NCBI GenBank assembly: GCA_945874765.1 | Contig: CAMCHQ010000001.1 | Location: forward strand, 248,001-312,000 | Length of the DNA: 64,000 bases | Source: an uncultured Clostridia bacterium | GTDB taxonomy: Bacteria > Bacillota > Clostridia > Oscillospirales > Acutalibacteraceae | Reading direction: 5' to 3' | Shown: one piece after another, positions 1 through 7,864 of the stretch | Position numbering within the stretch: the first letter of the stretch is position 1 | Layout of the letters: each line of letters starts with the position of its first letter | Position numbers and translations under genes: made by a program | The notes under the pieces: generated by a model | What the model was told of the DNA's origin: nothing | Databases searched by the model: none | The model's input: only the letters and a program-made list of their open reading frames with translations

Positions 1-456
1 CGCACTGACGGGAACAACCGCCGTAAAGTCATAAAACGAGGTAAGGTAGACAATTCTTTTCAAAAGTTCTTCCTTATCGTTTATCATATCGATTTTATTA
101 ATCGCAAGAATAACGGGCATTTTCTGCTTTTTAAACATTTCAAGAAGCTGAAGTTCCTGCTCGTTAAGTTCACCTCTCGGCTCTGTCAAAAAAAGACAGG
201 CGTCAACACCGCCGACTGTATCGCCGACCGCCTCGTTCATTTTTTCTCCGAGTTTATTATGCGGCTTATGAAATCCCGGTGTATCGGTAAAAACAAGTTG
301 AGTTTCACCCTGAGTGAGAACACCCATAATCTTAGTTCTTGTGGTTTGCGGTTTTGATGATACTATTGCAATTTTTTGACCGAGCATTCTGTTGAGCAAT
401 GATGATTTGCCGACATTCGGTTTACCTACAATAGCTACAAAAGCTGTTTTTGTCAT
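1..456 (-). CDS. era: GTPase Era, 3' part cut off by window edge
   Basis: Era is a GTPase that binds 16S rRNA near its 3' end during 30S subunit assembly. The first 152 codons are present. The G1 P-loop GKPNVGKS lies near residue 11, G3 DTPGFH and G4 NKID follow in the usual order, and the C-terminal KH domain lies beyond the edge. The start ATG (456-454) overlaps the ybeY stop codon by one base (TAATG), so the two are translationally coupled. It is the last visible gene of a corC-phoH-ybeY-era run, a conserved ribosome-maturation neighbourhood. Identification is secure; only the 3' end is missing. Confidence 0.95.
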   Translation of the reverse strand, partial: MTKTAFVAIVGKPNVGKSSLLNRMLGQKIAIVSSKPQTTRTKIMGVLTQGETQLVFTDTPGFHKPHNKLGEKMNEAVGDTVGGVDACLFLTEPRGELNEQELQLLEMFKKQKMPVILAINKIDMINDKEELLKRIVYLTSFYDFTAVVPVSA

Positions 457-959
457 TATTCGTCTCCCATATAGTAGCTGTTATTGCGTTTCCAGCCGAT
501 TTGTGTAAGCACGGTTTCTTCCTTTTCACGCATATGTACTGCTTCAAGACCGCCGTTTTCGTGGTCATATCCCAAAAGATGAAGCATAGAATGAACGGTC
601 AAAAAACCGATTTCTCTTTGAAGCGGATGATTATACATCTCAGCCTGCTCAACAGCCTTAGGAACAGAAATTACGATATCGCCCAAAAGCTTAGCACCTG
701 TATCGTGATTAATGTCATATACCCCGTTTTCACCGAGTGGGAATGAAAGAACGTCTGTTTCTTTATCAATGTTTCTGTATTGTTTATTAAGTTCTCTGAT
801 TTGTTCATTATCAACAAAACGAACGCTGACTTCCGCCGAGCCTTCAAAATGTTCAAGTTCTAAAACAGCGTGACAGCAACGTCTGATTAACATTCTTATT
901 CCGGTCGGAATCTTAACTGCTTTTTGGTCATTTGAAATTACTACTTTAACTGTGTCCAT
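456..959 (-). CDS. ybeY: Endoribonuclease YbeY (rRNA maturation factor)
   Basis: YbeY is a zinc-dependent single-strand endoribonuclease involved in 16S rRNA 3' maturation and ribosome quality control. From the chosen start the protein has 167 residues. The zinc-binding signature is intact, with histidines at about 123, 127 and 133 in the stretch HSMLHLLGYDH. I chose the ATG at 959 over the upstream in-frame start at 992 because an AGGAGG ribosome site lies about 9 bases before it and the resulting N-terminus fits the family. The start lies inside the end of phoH (14-base overlap) and the stop overlaps the era start, so the three genes are coupled. Confidence 0.93.
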   Translation of the reverse strand: MDTVKVVISNDQKAVKIPTGIRMLIRRCCHAVLELEHFEGSAEVSVRFVDNEQIRELNKQYRNIDKETDVLSFPLGENGVYDINHDTGAKLLGDIVISVPKAVEQAEMYNHPLQREIGFLTVHSMLHLLGYDHENGGLEAVHMREKEETVLTQIGWKRNNSYYMGDE

Positions 960-1917
960 TATTCTTATCCTCCTCGTATTTTTGGTAAGCATTTACTATA
1001 TCCTGCACAAGTTTGTGCCTTACAACATCCTTTTTGTCAAATTTGCAAATTGCTATATCGTTGACATTTCTGAGAATGTGCATTACTTTTTTCAGCCCCG
1101 ACTTTTTACCGTCAGGCAAATCTATTTGAGTTATATCGCCCGTTATAACCATTTTTGAATTAAAGCCTAAACGGGTTAAAAACATTTTCATTTGCTCGGG
1201 TGTGGTATTTTGCGCTTCGTCAAGAATAATAAAACTGTCATCAAGCGTTCTGCCACGCATATATGCAAGCGGTGCAACCTCAATTGCCCCACGCTCCTGA
1301 TACCTTTGGAAATTTTCAGCGCCGAGCATATCGAAAAGTGCGTCATAAAGCGGTCTTAAATAAGGGTCAACCTTACTTTGCAAATCACCCGGTAAAAATC
1401 CGAGTTTCTCGCCTGCCTCAACAGCCGGACGGGTTAAAATAATCCTGTCCACTTCCTTAGCACGAAAAGCCGTAACCGCCATTGCAACGGCAAGATACGT
1501 TTTACCCGTACCTGCCGGACCTATGCCGAAAGTGATTGTATTATTCGCTATAGCGTCGCAATACCTTTTTTGACCGAGTGTTTTCGGCTTAATGGGTCTG
1601 CCCTTAGACGAAATACAAATCGAGCCGCTGCTCATTGCCGCAACTTTGTCCTCATTGCCCTCGTTGACAAGAGTTAAAACATAACGAACATTTTGCTCTG
1701 TCAGGCTTTCGCCCTTATTTATCAGCGTGAGCATTGAACGCAAAGCCCTTGCCGCCTTATCGACATTTTCAACATCGCCTATAACCTTTAATTCACTGCC
1801 ACGTGAAATAATCGAAACATCATATTCACTTTCAATCAGTTTAACATTTTCATCAAAGCTGCCGAACAGACTTACCGCCTGCTCCATAGCTTCAAATTCT
1901 ATAATTTGTTCTGCCAT
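946..1917 (-). CDS. phoH: PhoH-family ATPase (YbeZ-like)
   Basis: This is a 323-residue PhoH-like P-loop ATPase. The N-terminal ~110 residues form a small domain ending in a basic linker. Walker A GPAGTGKT is at about residues 133-140 and Walker B with DEAQN near residue 235. In many bacteria the protein is encoded beside YbeY and is thought to act with it in RNA metabolism, though its biochemical role is only partly defined. Here the gene overlaps ybeY by 14 bases and follows the corC-like gene by nine bases, so it sits inside a translated-through operon. Family assignment is sure; the cellular role is inferred from neighbourhood. Confidence 0.93.
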   Translation of the reverse strand: MAEQIIEFEAMEQAVSLFGSFDENVKLIESEYDVSIISRGSELKVIGDVENVDKAARALRSMLTLINKGESLTEQNVRYVLTLVNEGNEDKVAAMSSGSICISSKGRPIKPKTLGQKRYCDAIANNTITFGIGPAGTGKTYLAVAMAVTAFRAKEVDRIILTRPAVEAGEKLGFLPGDLQSKVDPYLRPLYDALFDMLGAENFQRYQERGAIEVAPLAYMRGRTLDDSFIILDEAQNTTPEQMKMFLTRLGFNSKMVITGDITQIDLPDGKKSGLKKVMHILRNVNDIAICKFDKKDVVRHKLVQDIVNAYQKYEEDKNNGHS

Positions 1918-1926
1918 ATTTTCGCC

Positions 1927-2739
1927 TTATTTTTCAACCTCTACTTTGATTTTGCCGATTCTTCTGTCAACCACATCCAAAACGGTAAAAACAAGATTAT
2001 TATATTTAACGCTGTGCTCTTTTTTATCATCCTCACTCGGCAAATAGCCCAAAAGACTGATAACAAAGCCTGCTACGGTATCATAATCACCGTCGGGAAT
2101 TTCAACCCCGAGAACCGCCGACACATCGTCGATATCCGCAAAGCCGTCAAAAGTAAATGTATTATCATCTATTTTAGTTATGCTTTGCTCTTCCTCGCCG
2201 TCGTATTCATCGCAAATATTACCTACTATGCTTTCCAAAATATCTTCCATAGTAACAAGACCTGCCGTGCCGCCGTATTCATCAATAACTATTGCAAGCA
2301 TAACTCTCGCTTCCGTCATTTTCGCAAAAAGTTTACCGCAAGGCATAGACTCAGGAACAAAAAGCGGTTTTCTCATATAAGATACAAGTTTTTCATCCTT
2401 TGATATAGGTTTGCCGACAAATTTAAGCAAATCCTTAACATAAAGTACACCGCAAATACGGTCAAGGTCCTCATCATAAACAGGGAGACGGGAATTACCG
2501 TACTCAATAGCAAGTTCAACCGCTTTTTCAATACTCAAATTACAATCAAGCGCATTGATATCTATTCTGTGAGTCATTATATCCCCTGCGTCCAAATCGT
2601 CAAACTCGAAAATATTATTAATCATTTCTCTCTGATTTTTTTCAAGCTGACCTACCTGTTCATCTTCCTCAACAAGCTGTTTAATTTCGTCCTCGGTTGA
2701 GCTTTCTTTTTTAAACAGATTTTTAAAGGCACTGCCCAT
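1927..2739 (-). CDS. CorC/HlyC-type CBS-domain protein
   Basis: This 270-residue protein has an acidic, charged N-terminus (about 1-50), a pair of CBS domains (about 60-180) and a C-terminal CorC_HlyC domain (about 190-270). There is no N-terminal DUF21 membrane domain, so it is the soluble, E. coli CorC/YbeX-like form and not the hemolysin-type membrane protein. CBS pairs bind adenine nucleotides; CorC is linked to Mg2+/Co2+ efflux and, through its ybeZYX neighbourhood, to ribosome-related functions. It is the first gene of the operon into phoH, ybeY and era. AGGGGG lies upstream of the ATG at a slightly long spacing. Confidence 0.88.
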   Translation of the reverse strand: MGSAFKNLFKKESSTEDEIKQLVEEDEQVGQLEKNQREMINNIFEFDDLDAGDIMTHRIDINALDCNLSIEKAVELAIEYGNSRLPVYDEDLDRICGVLYVKDLLKFVGKPISKDEKLVSYMRKPLFVPESMPCGKLFAKMTEARVMLAIVIDEYGGTAGLVTMEDILESIVGNICDEYDGEEEQSITKIDDNTFTFDGFADIDDVSAVLGVEIPDGDYDTVAGFVISLLGYLPSEDDKKEHSVKYNNLVFTVLDVVDRRIGKIKVEVEK

Positions 2740-2791
2740 AAAGGCGAATTCCCCCTAGAATAATAAAATTTTTATTTTTAAATCAAAGAAT

Positions 2792-2820
2792 ATTATATAA
2801 TATTTTTTAATATTTGTAAA
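2792..2820 (-). promoter_or_regulatory. Sigma-A promoter for the corC-phoH-ybeY-era operon
   Basis: On the minus strand TTTACA (2820-2815) is followed after 17 bases by TATAAT (2797-2792), about 50 bases before the corC-like start. The -35 box occupies the same bases as the -35 of the opposite promoter for the methyltransferase gene. Confidence 0.55.
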
Positions 2821-2842
2821 GACAAATGTTTTATGATATAAT
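2814..2842 (+). promoter_or_regulatory. Sigma-A promoter with extended -10 for the FkbM gene
   Basis: TTGTAA (2814-2819), 17 bases, then TATAAT (2837-2842). The -10 is preceded by TGA, which gives an extended -10. The start codon of the methyltransferase lies 32 bases downstream. Confidence 0.6.
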
Positions 2843-2873
2843 TATTTCATCAAAATTAACACGGAGCAAAGAA

Positions 2874-3935
2874 ATGATTGAGAAAATAAAAGAAGAAAAC
2901 GTTTGGGATTTTCTGAAAAACGACAACAAACCGATAATGGTTTACGGAATGGGAAACGGTGCCGAAAAAATAATTTCCACTCTTGACGAATACGGAGTAA
3001 AGGTAAGCGAAATATTTGCAAGTGACGAATTTGTGAGAGGACATTCTTTTTTAGGTTACAAGGTGCTCAAATACAGCGAAGTTTGCGAAAAGTACGATGA
3101 TTTTAATGTTGTTTTGGCGTTTGCGACCCATCTTGAAAACGTTATTGACAACATCAAAAAAATCAACAGTGAGCATAGAGTTTTTGCACCCGACGTACCT
3201 GTTGCCGGCGGCGGACTTTTTACAAAAGAGTATGTAAAAGAGCACGATAAAGATTTTGATTTTGTATATGAACATTTAGCTGATGAAAGAAGCAAAAAAG
3301 ACTATGTCGACATACTCAATTTCAAGGTGTCCGGTAAAGTCGATTATCTAATAAATTCATTTTGCGACAAAGAGAGTATTTACCGTGACATTTTAAAACT
3401 TACAGACAGTGAAACGATAGTTGATTTAGGCGCATACGACGGGGATACAATCAGAGAGTTCACAGCCTACACCCACGGTAAATACAAGAAAATCATAGCG
3501 CTTGAGCCTGATTCAAAAAGTTATAAAAAGCTTATTAAAAACACAGCTGAAATGGATAATTTAGAGACTTATAATATGGGTGCGTGGAATGAAAAAGACA
3601 CGCTTATTTTTGCAAAAGAGCAGAGCAGGAATTCGCATATTTCGGCAAGCGGAGTACCTGTAAGAGTAACCGATATCGACTCATTAATCGACTGCCGTGT
3701 CACTATGATAAAAATGGATATTGAGGGTTCGGAAATGAAAGCGCTTGACGGGGCGAAAAAAATTATAAATACATATTTGCCGAAACTTTACGTGTGCGCT
3801 TACCACAGAAACGAGGACTTGTATTCCCTCGGCAAAAAAATATTGAGTTTCAGCGATAAATATAAACTCTACTTCAGGCACAGCGTATATATTCCTGCTT
3901 GGGAAAGCAACTTTTATGCGACAATTAGTCGATAA
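2874..3935 (+). CDS. FkbM-family SAM-dependent methyltransferase
   Basis: This 353-residue protein is probably a methyltransferase of the FkbM family, which often methylates sugars in surface polysaccharides. The C-terminal half carries the SAM-binding loop VDLGAYDGDT (about residues 183-192), an EPD acidic loop after the next strand, and the family motif KMDIEGSE. The N-terminal ~150 residues resemble a Rossmann-like nucleotide-sugar or pseudo-glycosyltransferase region (VYGMGNGAEK near residue 25), a combination seen in capsule-associated FkbM proteins. I chose ATG 2874 because GGAG sits seven bases upstream; an upstream in-frame start at 2826 lies inside the promoter. It stands alone, with no glycan cluster here to identify the substrate. 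Confidence 0.82.
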   Translation: MIEKIKEENVWDFLKNDNKPIMVYGMGNGAEKIISTLDEYGVKVSEIFASDEFVRGHSFLGYKVLKYSEVCEKYDDFNVVLAFATHLENVIDNIKKINSEHRVFAPDVPVAGGGLFTKEYVKEHDKDFDFVYEHLADERSKKDYVDILNFKVSGKVDYLINSFCDKESIYRDILKLTDSETIVDLGAYDGDTIREFTAYTHGKYKKIIALEPDSKSYKKLIKNTAEMDNLETYNMGAWNEKDTLIFAKEQSRNSHISASGVPVRVTDIDSLIDCRVTMIKMDIEGSEMKALDGAKKIINTYLPKLYVCAYHRNEDLYSLGKKILSFSDKYKLYFRHSVYIPAWESNFYATISR

Positions 3936-3948
3936 TGTAATAATTTAA

Positions 3949-3977
3949 TTGACAAAATATTATTTTTATTATATAAT
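3949..3977 (+). promoter_or_regulatory. Consensus sigma-A promoter of the sulfatase operon
   Basis: A perfect TTGACA (3949-3954), 17 bases, then a perfect TATAAT (3972-3977), 37 bases before the TSUP start codon. No other strong promoter was seen before the terminator at 7711, so it probably drives all three genes. Confidence 0.8.
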
Positions 3978-4014
3978 ACCAAAGTGCATTTTTCAAAGAG
4001 TGAGATGAAGTAAA

Positions 4015-4797
4015 TTGACAACTGTTTTATACGGTATAATTATTATATTTGCCACCTTTATGGGTGCGTATGTGGGACTTGGCGGAGGAGTTATAATTAA
4101 ACCGCTTCTTGACCTTATCGGCAAAGACCCTATTAATATTGTCAATTTCTATTCTACCTGTGCTGTTTTCAGTATGAGCATAAGTTCGACTGTTAAGCAC
4201 ATAAAATCAAAAACAAAAATTGACTTTAAACTGATAATTTCGCTGTCGCTCGGCGCAGTTGTCGGCGGTGTGCTCGGCTCAAAACTCTTTGATTATCTTC
4301 TTACATTATTTGACAATAACAAACTTAAAAGTTTACAAGGCTTGATTTTAGGAATTTTGCTTGTTGCGTCTGTTGTTTACATAAATTTAAAAAGCGCAAA
4401 AAGTTTCAAAGTAAAAAATCCTGTTTGTATCGTTCTTGTAGGTCTTGCGCTTGGCTTTATAGCTTCATTTTTAGGCGTGGGCGGCGGACCGATTAACGTT
4501 GCATTTCTTGCTCTTTTCTTCTCAATGACCGTTAAGGAAGCGGCAGTATACAGCGTAGGAACCATATTTTTCAGTCAGCTTTCAAAACTTATCACCTTAG
4601 GAGTTACGCATACAATACCCGAATTTAATGTTGTAACGCTCATCGTTGCGATTATTTGTGCGGTTGTAGGCGGTCTTTTAGGCGCTAAGATGAATAAAAA
4701 AGGAAATGAAAAAGTAATTAAAACTGTTTTTACAACAGTTGTTGCCGCAATAGCAGTAGTTAATTTCTACAATGCGATTGCCGGCTTTATAGCATAA
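4015..4797 (+). CDS. TSUP (TauE/SafE) family anion exporter
   Basis: This 260-residue polytopic membrane protein has about eight hydrophobic segments and the two glycine-rich repeat motifs of the TauE/SafE family: GLGGGVIIKP near residue 22 and GVGGGPINVA near residue 155. The family moves sulfite, sulfate or sulfonates across the membrane. The start is TTG (4015); an ATG ten bases upstream runs straight into a stop. Its position directly before a sulfatase and a sugar transporter suggests that here it exports the sulfate or sulfite released by the sulfatase. That role is inferred from context. The next gene starts 26 bases after its stop. Confidence 0.85.
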   Translation: MTTVLYGIIIIFATFMGAYVGLGGGVIIKPLLDLIGKDPINIVNFYSTCAVFSMSISSTVKHIKSKTKIDFKLIISLSLGAVVGGVLGSKLFDYLLTLFDNNKLKSLQGLILGILLVASVVYINLKSAKSFKVKNPVCIVLVGLALGFIASFLGVGGGPINVAFLALFFSMTVKEAAVYSVGTIFFSQLSKLITLGVTHTIPEFNVVTLIVAIICAVVGGLLGAKMNKKGNEKVIKTVFTTVVAAIAVVNFYNAIAGFIA

Positions 4798-4822
4798 AAA
4801 ATATTTTAATAAGGGGTAAATT

Positions 4823-6148
4823 ATGGGAAAGAAAAACATCATCTTCTATTTTTCTGACCAGCAGCGCTGGGACACGATTAATGAAGAGGTAACACCCAAC
4901 CTTTGCGAGCTTGCAAAAGAAGGCATAGAGTATGAAAAGAACTTTACCTGCCAACCTGTTTGCGGTCCTGCAAGGGCTTGCCTGCAAACGGGTGTTTACG
5001 CAACGCAATGCGGTTGTTATTGGAACGGTGTTCCGCTTCCGAGTGACATTAAACCGCTTGCACATTACTTTAACGAAGCAGGCTATCAAACGGCTTACAT
5101 AGGCAAATGGCATTTAGCTTCAAACAGGCTTCCGGGTATCGGACTTCACTGTGAAAGCACACCTATTCCGAGAGATAAGCAAGGCGAGTATCAATATTTC
5201 AGAGGTGCGGATGTACTTGAATTTACGTCGCACGGATATGACGGATACATTTTTGACGAGGACGGAAACAAGATTGACTTTAAGGGCTACAGAGCCGACT
5301 GCATAAACGATTTTGCACTTGAATATCTTGATAAAAGAGATAAAGACAAGCCGTTTTTTATGTTTGTAAGTCAATTGGAGCCGCATCATCAAAACGACCA
5401 TCATACATATGAGGGTTACAAGCCGACTGTCGAAAAATTCAAGAACTACCCTTTGCCTGATGATTTAACATTTTTAAAGGGCGACTACAAGGAAATGTAT
5501 CCGGATTATATTTCGGCAATTAACAGGCTTGACTATAATGTGGGCAGGCTTATTAAAAAGCTTAAAGAGCTTGGAATATATGATGATACAATTATTATTT
5601 ATACATCTGACCACGGCAGTCATTTCAAGACGAGAAATCCCGAATACAAGAGGAGCTGCCACGAAAGCGCAACGCATACTCCTTTGATTATAAAAGGCGG
5701 CAAGTTTGTCGGCGGAAAAAAGGAAGAAAGGCTTTCATCACTTATTGACCTACCGCCTACTCTTCTTTCAATGGCAGGTATTCCTATTCCTAAAACTTAT
5801 ATGGGCGTTGACCTTGCAAAGCAGATTGACAATCCTAATGAAAAACGTGACTGCGTATTTATGCAGATTAGTGAGGCTTCAAATTCACGTGCTATCAGAA
5901 CCGACAGGTTCAAATATGAAGTTCGTGACGCCGCAATAACAGGTTATGCACATCACAAATCAAAGGTTTATTTTGAAAATTATTTATATGATTTACAAAA
6001 AGACCCGAATGAAAAGCACAATCTCATTAAAGATCCGAGATACGCACACGTTAGGCAGGAGCTTAAATATTTATTATTAAAGCAAATGCAAAACGCTCAA
6101 GAAGAAGCTCCGGTTATTTTGCCGGCAGTAATTAAAAGGAGAAAATAA
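4823..6148 (+). CDS. Cytoplasmic type I sulfatase (Cys-type)
   Basis: This 441-residue arylsulfatase-superfamily hydrolase cleaves sulfate esters. The formylglycine motif is CGPAR, with Cys47 as the residue to be oxidised, so activity depends on a maturase such as the radical-SAM anSME; none is encoded in this window. Other active-site residues visible are the N-terminal metal-ligand region SDQQ (11-14), K95 and H97 in GKWH, EPHH near 186-189 and SDHG near 262-265. There is no signal peptide: the sulfatase fold begins at residue 5, so the enzyme should be intracellular. The transporter gene follows with no spacer, which argues that the substrate is imported first. The precise sugar cannot be read from sequence. 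Confidence 0.88.
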   Translation: MGKKNIIFYFSDQQRWDTINEEVTPNLCELAKEGIEYEKNFTCQPVCGPARACLQTGVYATQCGCYWNGVPLPSDIKPLAHYFNEAGYQTAYIGKWHLASNRLPGIGLHCESTPIPRDKQGEYQYFRGADVLEFTSHGYDGYIFDEDGNKIDFKGYRADCINDFALEYLDKRDKDKPFFMFVSQLEPHHQNDHHTYEGYKPTVEKFKNYPLPDDLTFLKGDYKEMYPDYISAINRLDYNVGRLIKKLKELGIYDDTIIIYTSDHGSHFKTRNPEYKRSCHESATHTPLIIKGGKFVGGKKEERLSSLIDLPPTLLSMAGIPIPKTYMGVDLAKQIDNPNEKRDCVFMQISEASNSRAIRTDRFKYEVRDAAITGYAHHKSKVYFENYLYDLQKDPNEKHNLIKDPRYAHVRQELKYLLLKQMQNAQEEAPVILPAVIKRRK

Positions 6149-7675
6149 ATGGCTGAAACAAAAAAATATTTAACTATGAAAGAGCGCATTTGCTTTACGG
6201 TCGGTGCGTTCGGACGTTCGGGTATTTACACCCTTATGTCAATGTTCACACTCGTATTTTTTCAAAACGGTGCGGGACTTACATTAAAACAAGGTACAAC
6301 AATCATTCTTATCGGACGTGTATTTGACGCACTTAATGACCCGGTTATGGGTATGATTGTTGACAGAACAAAATCAAGATGGGGCAAAATGAGACCTTAC
6401 CTTTTATTTGCGCCTATCCCTATTGCGATAACAACAATCGCTCTTTTCTCTGCTCCGTTTAAAGAAGGTTCAACTGCCGCATTTGTATGGGCACTTGTAA
6501 CATACATTCTTTGGGGCGTTGCATTCACAATCCAAGACGTTCCTTTCTGGGGACTTTCATCGGTTATCACTCCGCTTGAAAGCGAAAGAACATCATTTAT
6601 TTCAACCGCACGTTTAGGTTCTACATTCGGCGGTATCCTCCCTGCTCTTCTTGTTCCTATTCTTTATCAGAGCAATTTGGGCTATACAAAGGGATTCTTT
6701 ATCAGCGGTGTTATCTTTGCACTTTTGGGCTGCGGTCTTTCAATCCTCATTTTCTTTGTATCTAAAGAAAGAGTACCTAAGATGGACCATACTCCTTCAT
6801 TCAAAGAAACATTTGTTGTTCTCGGCAAAAACAGACTTCTCATCATTGTTATTTTCGCCGCAATTTTAGGTTCAACAATGGTAACCGCAAACCAGTGTGC
6901 TGACTATATCGGCAACTACATTATCATTCAAAACTATACAGACTTTACTCAGATATTCCAAGACTTCTTACCGGGTGCTCAAACAACACTTGTACCTAAT
7001 GTTGACGCAGCTGCAGCTTACGATTTCTGGATTCCTCGTGGAACAATCGTAACCACTCTTACAGTTGCAATCGGTGTAGGTATGGTTCCGGCAATGGCAA
7101 TCTTCCCTGTTCTCAGAAAGAAATTCTCACTCAAGCAAATCTATATCGGTTCGGCATTATTCGGTCTTGTTGTTCACGCACTTTGCTATGTAGTTATGGC
7201 TAAGGATGTTACAAAGGCTAATATTTATGTTCTTTGGGTATTCCTCTTCCTTATGGGTCTTCCGCTTGGTATTTACAACGTTATCACATATGCACTTATC
7301 GCAGACTCTGTTGACTACCTTGAATGGAAAACAGGTGAAAGACAAGAAGGTGTTTGCTTCGCATTCCAGACATTCCTTTCAAAGGTTAATGCCGCTGTTG
7401 CAACATTCGTATTCGGTCAGATTCTTGACAGAACAGACTTTAAAGCAGTTGATAAATCACTCGTTGACAATGCGGGCAGACAGATTTTCTTCCAGCAATC
7501 GGTTGACAGTCAAAAAATGCTTTTAGCACTTGTTACAATCGTTCCTGCCATAGGCTTCTTGCTTACAATCATTCCTATGTTCTTTAACAATTACACAGGC
7601 AAGGTTAAAGAGCAGGCTCAAAAAGAGCTTGAGGAAAAGCGTGAAAAGATTATGGCAAACAGCGAAAATCAATAA
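6149..7675 (+). CDS. GPH (MelB-like) cation:sugar symporter
   Basis: This 508-residue, 12-helix transporter belongs to the glycoside-pentoside-hexuronide family of the major facilitator superfamily. The cation-site helix motif DALNDPVMG carries D60 and D64, matching Asp55 and Asp59 of MelB, and is followed by the basic loop RTKSRWGKMRPY (about 73-84). An insertion of about 45 residues between helices near residues 260-300 is longer than in MelB. Its ATG immediately follows the sulfatase TAA, with the ribosome site in the end of that gene, so the two are co-translated. The likely cargo is the sulfated glycan fragment cleaved by the sulfatase (inferred). Confidence 0.88.
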   Translation: MAETKKYLTMKERICFTVGAFGRSGIYTLMSMFTLVFFQNGAGLTLKQGTTIILIGRVFDALNDPVMGMIVDRTKSRWGKMRPYLLFAPIPIAITTIALFSAPFKEGSTAAFVWALVTYILWGVAFTIQDVPFWGLSSVITPLESERTSFISTARLGSTFGGILPALLVPILYQSNLGYTKGFFISGVIFALLGCGLSILIFFVSKERVPKMDHTPSFKETFVVLGKNRLLIIVIFAAILGSTMVTANQCADYIGNYIIIQNYTDFTQIFQDFLPGAQTTLVPNVDAAAAYDFWIPRGTIVTTLTVAIGVGMVPAMAIFPVLRKKFSLKQIYIGSALFGLVVHALCYVVMAKDVTKANIYVLWVFLFLMGLPLGIYNVITYALIADSVDYLEWKTGERQEGVCFAFQTFLSKVNAAVATFVFGQILDRTDFKAVDKSLVDNAGRQIFFQQSVDSQKMLLALVTIVPAIGFLLTIIPMFFNNYTGKVKEQAQKELEEKREKIMANSENQ

Positions 7676-7710
7676 GCTTTTGAATAATTTTCAATAAATC
7701 GGAAAACATA

Positions 7711-7759
7711 AAAGGAATCAAAATTCTTATTTAATGCGTCTTTTGATTCCTTTATTTTT
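7711..7759 (+). terminator. Intrinsic terminator of the sulfatase operon
   Basis: A perfect 13-bp stem (7711-7723 with 7741-7753) is followed by a T-rich run. It lies 35 bases after the transporter stop codon. Confidence 0.85.
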
Positions 7760-7800
7760 GTTGTAACATAACTGTCGCTTTAAAGTGCTACTGCGGTGGC

Positions 7801-7829
7801 TTGATAAACATTTAATATTAATATATAAT
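7801..7829 (+). promoter_or_regulatory. Sigma-A promoter for the NSS transporter
   Basis: TTGATA (7801-7806), 17 bases, TATAAT (7824-7829). The start codon lies about 35 bases downstream. Confidence 0.65.
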
Positions 7830-7864
7830 ATAGACATTATACTATATTTTGATTGGAGATTATT

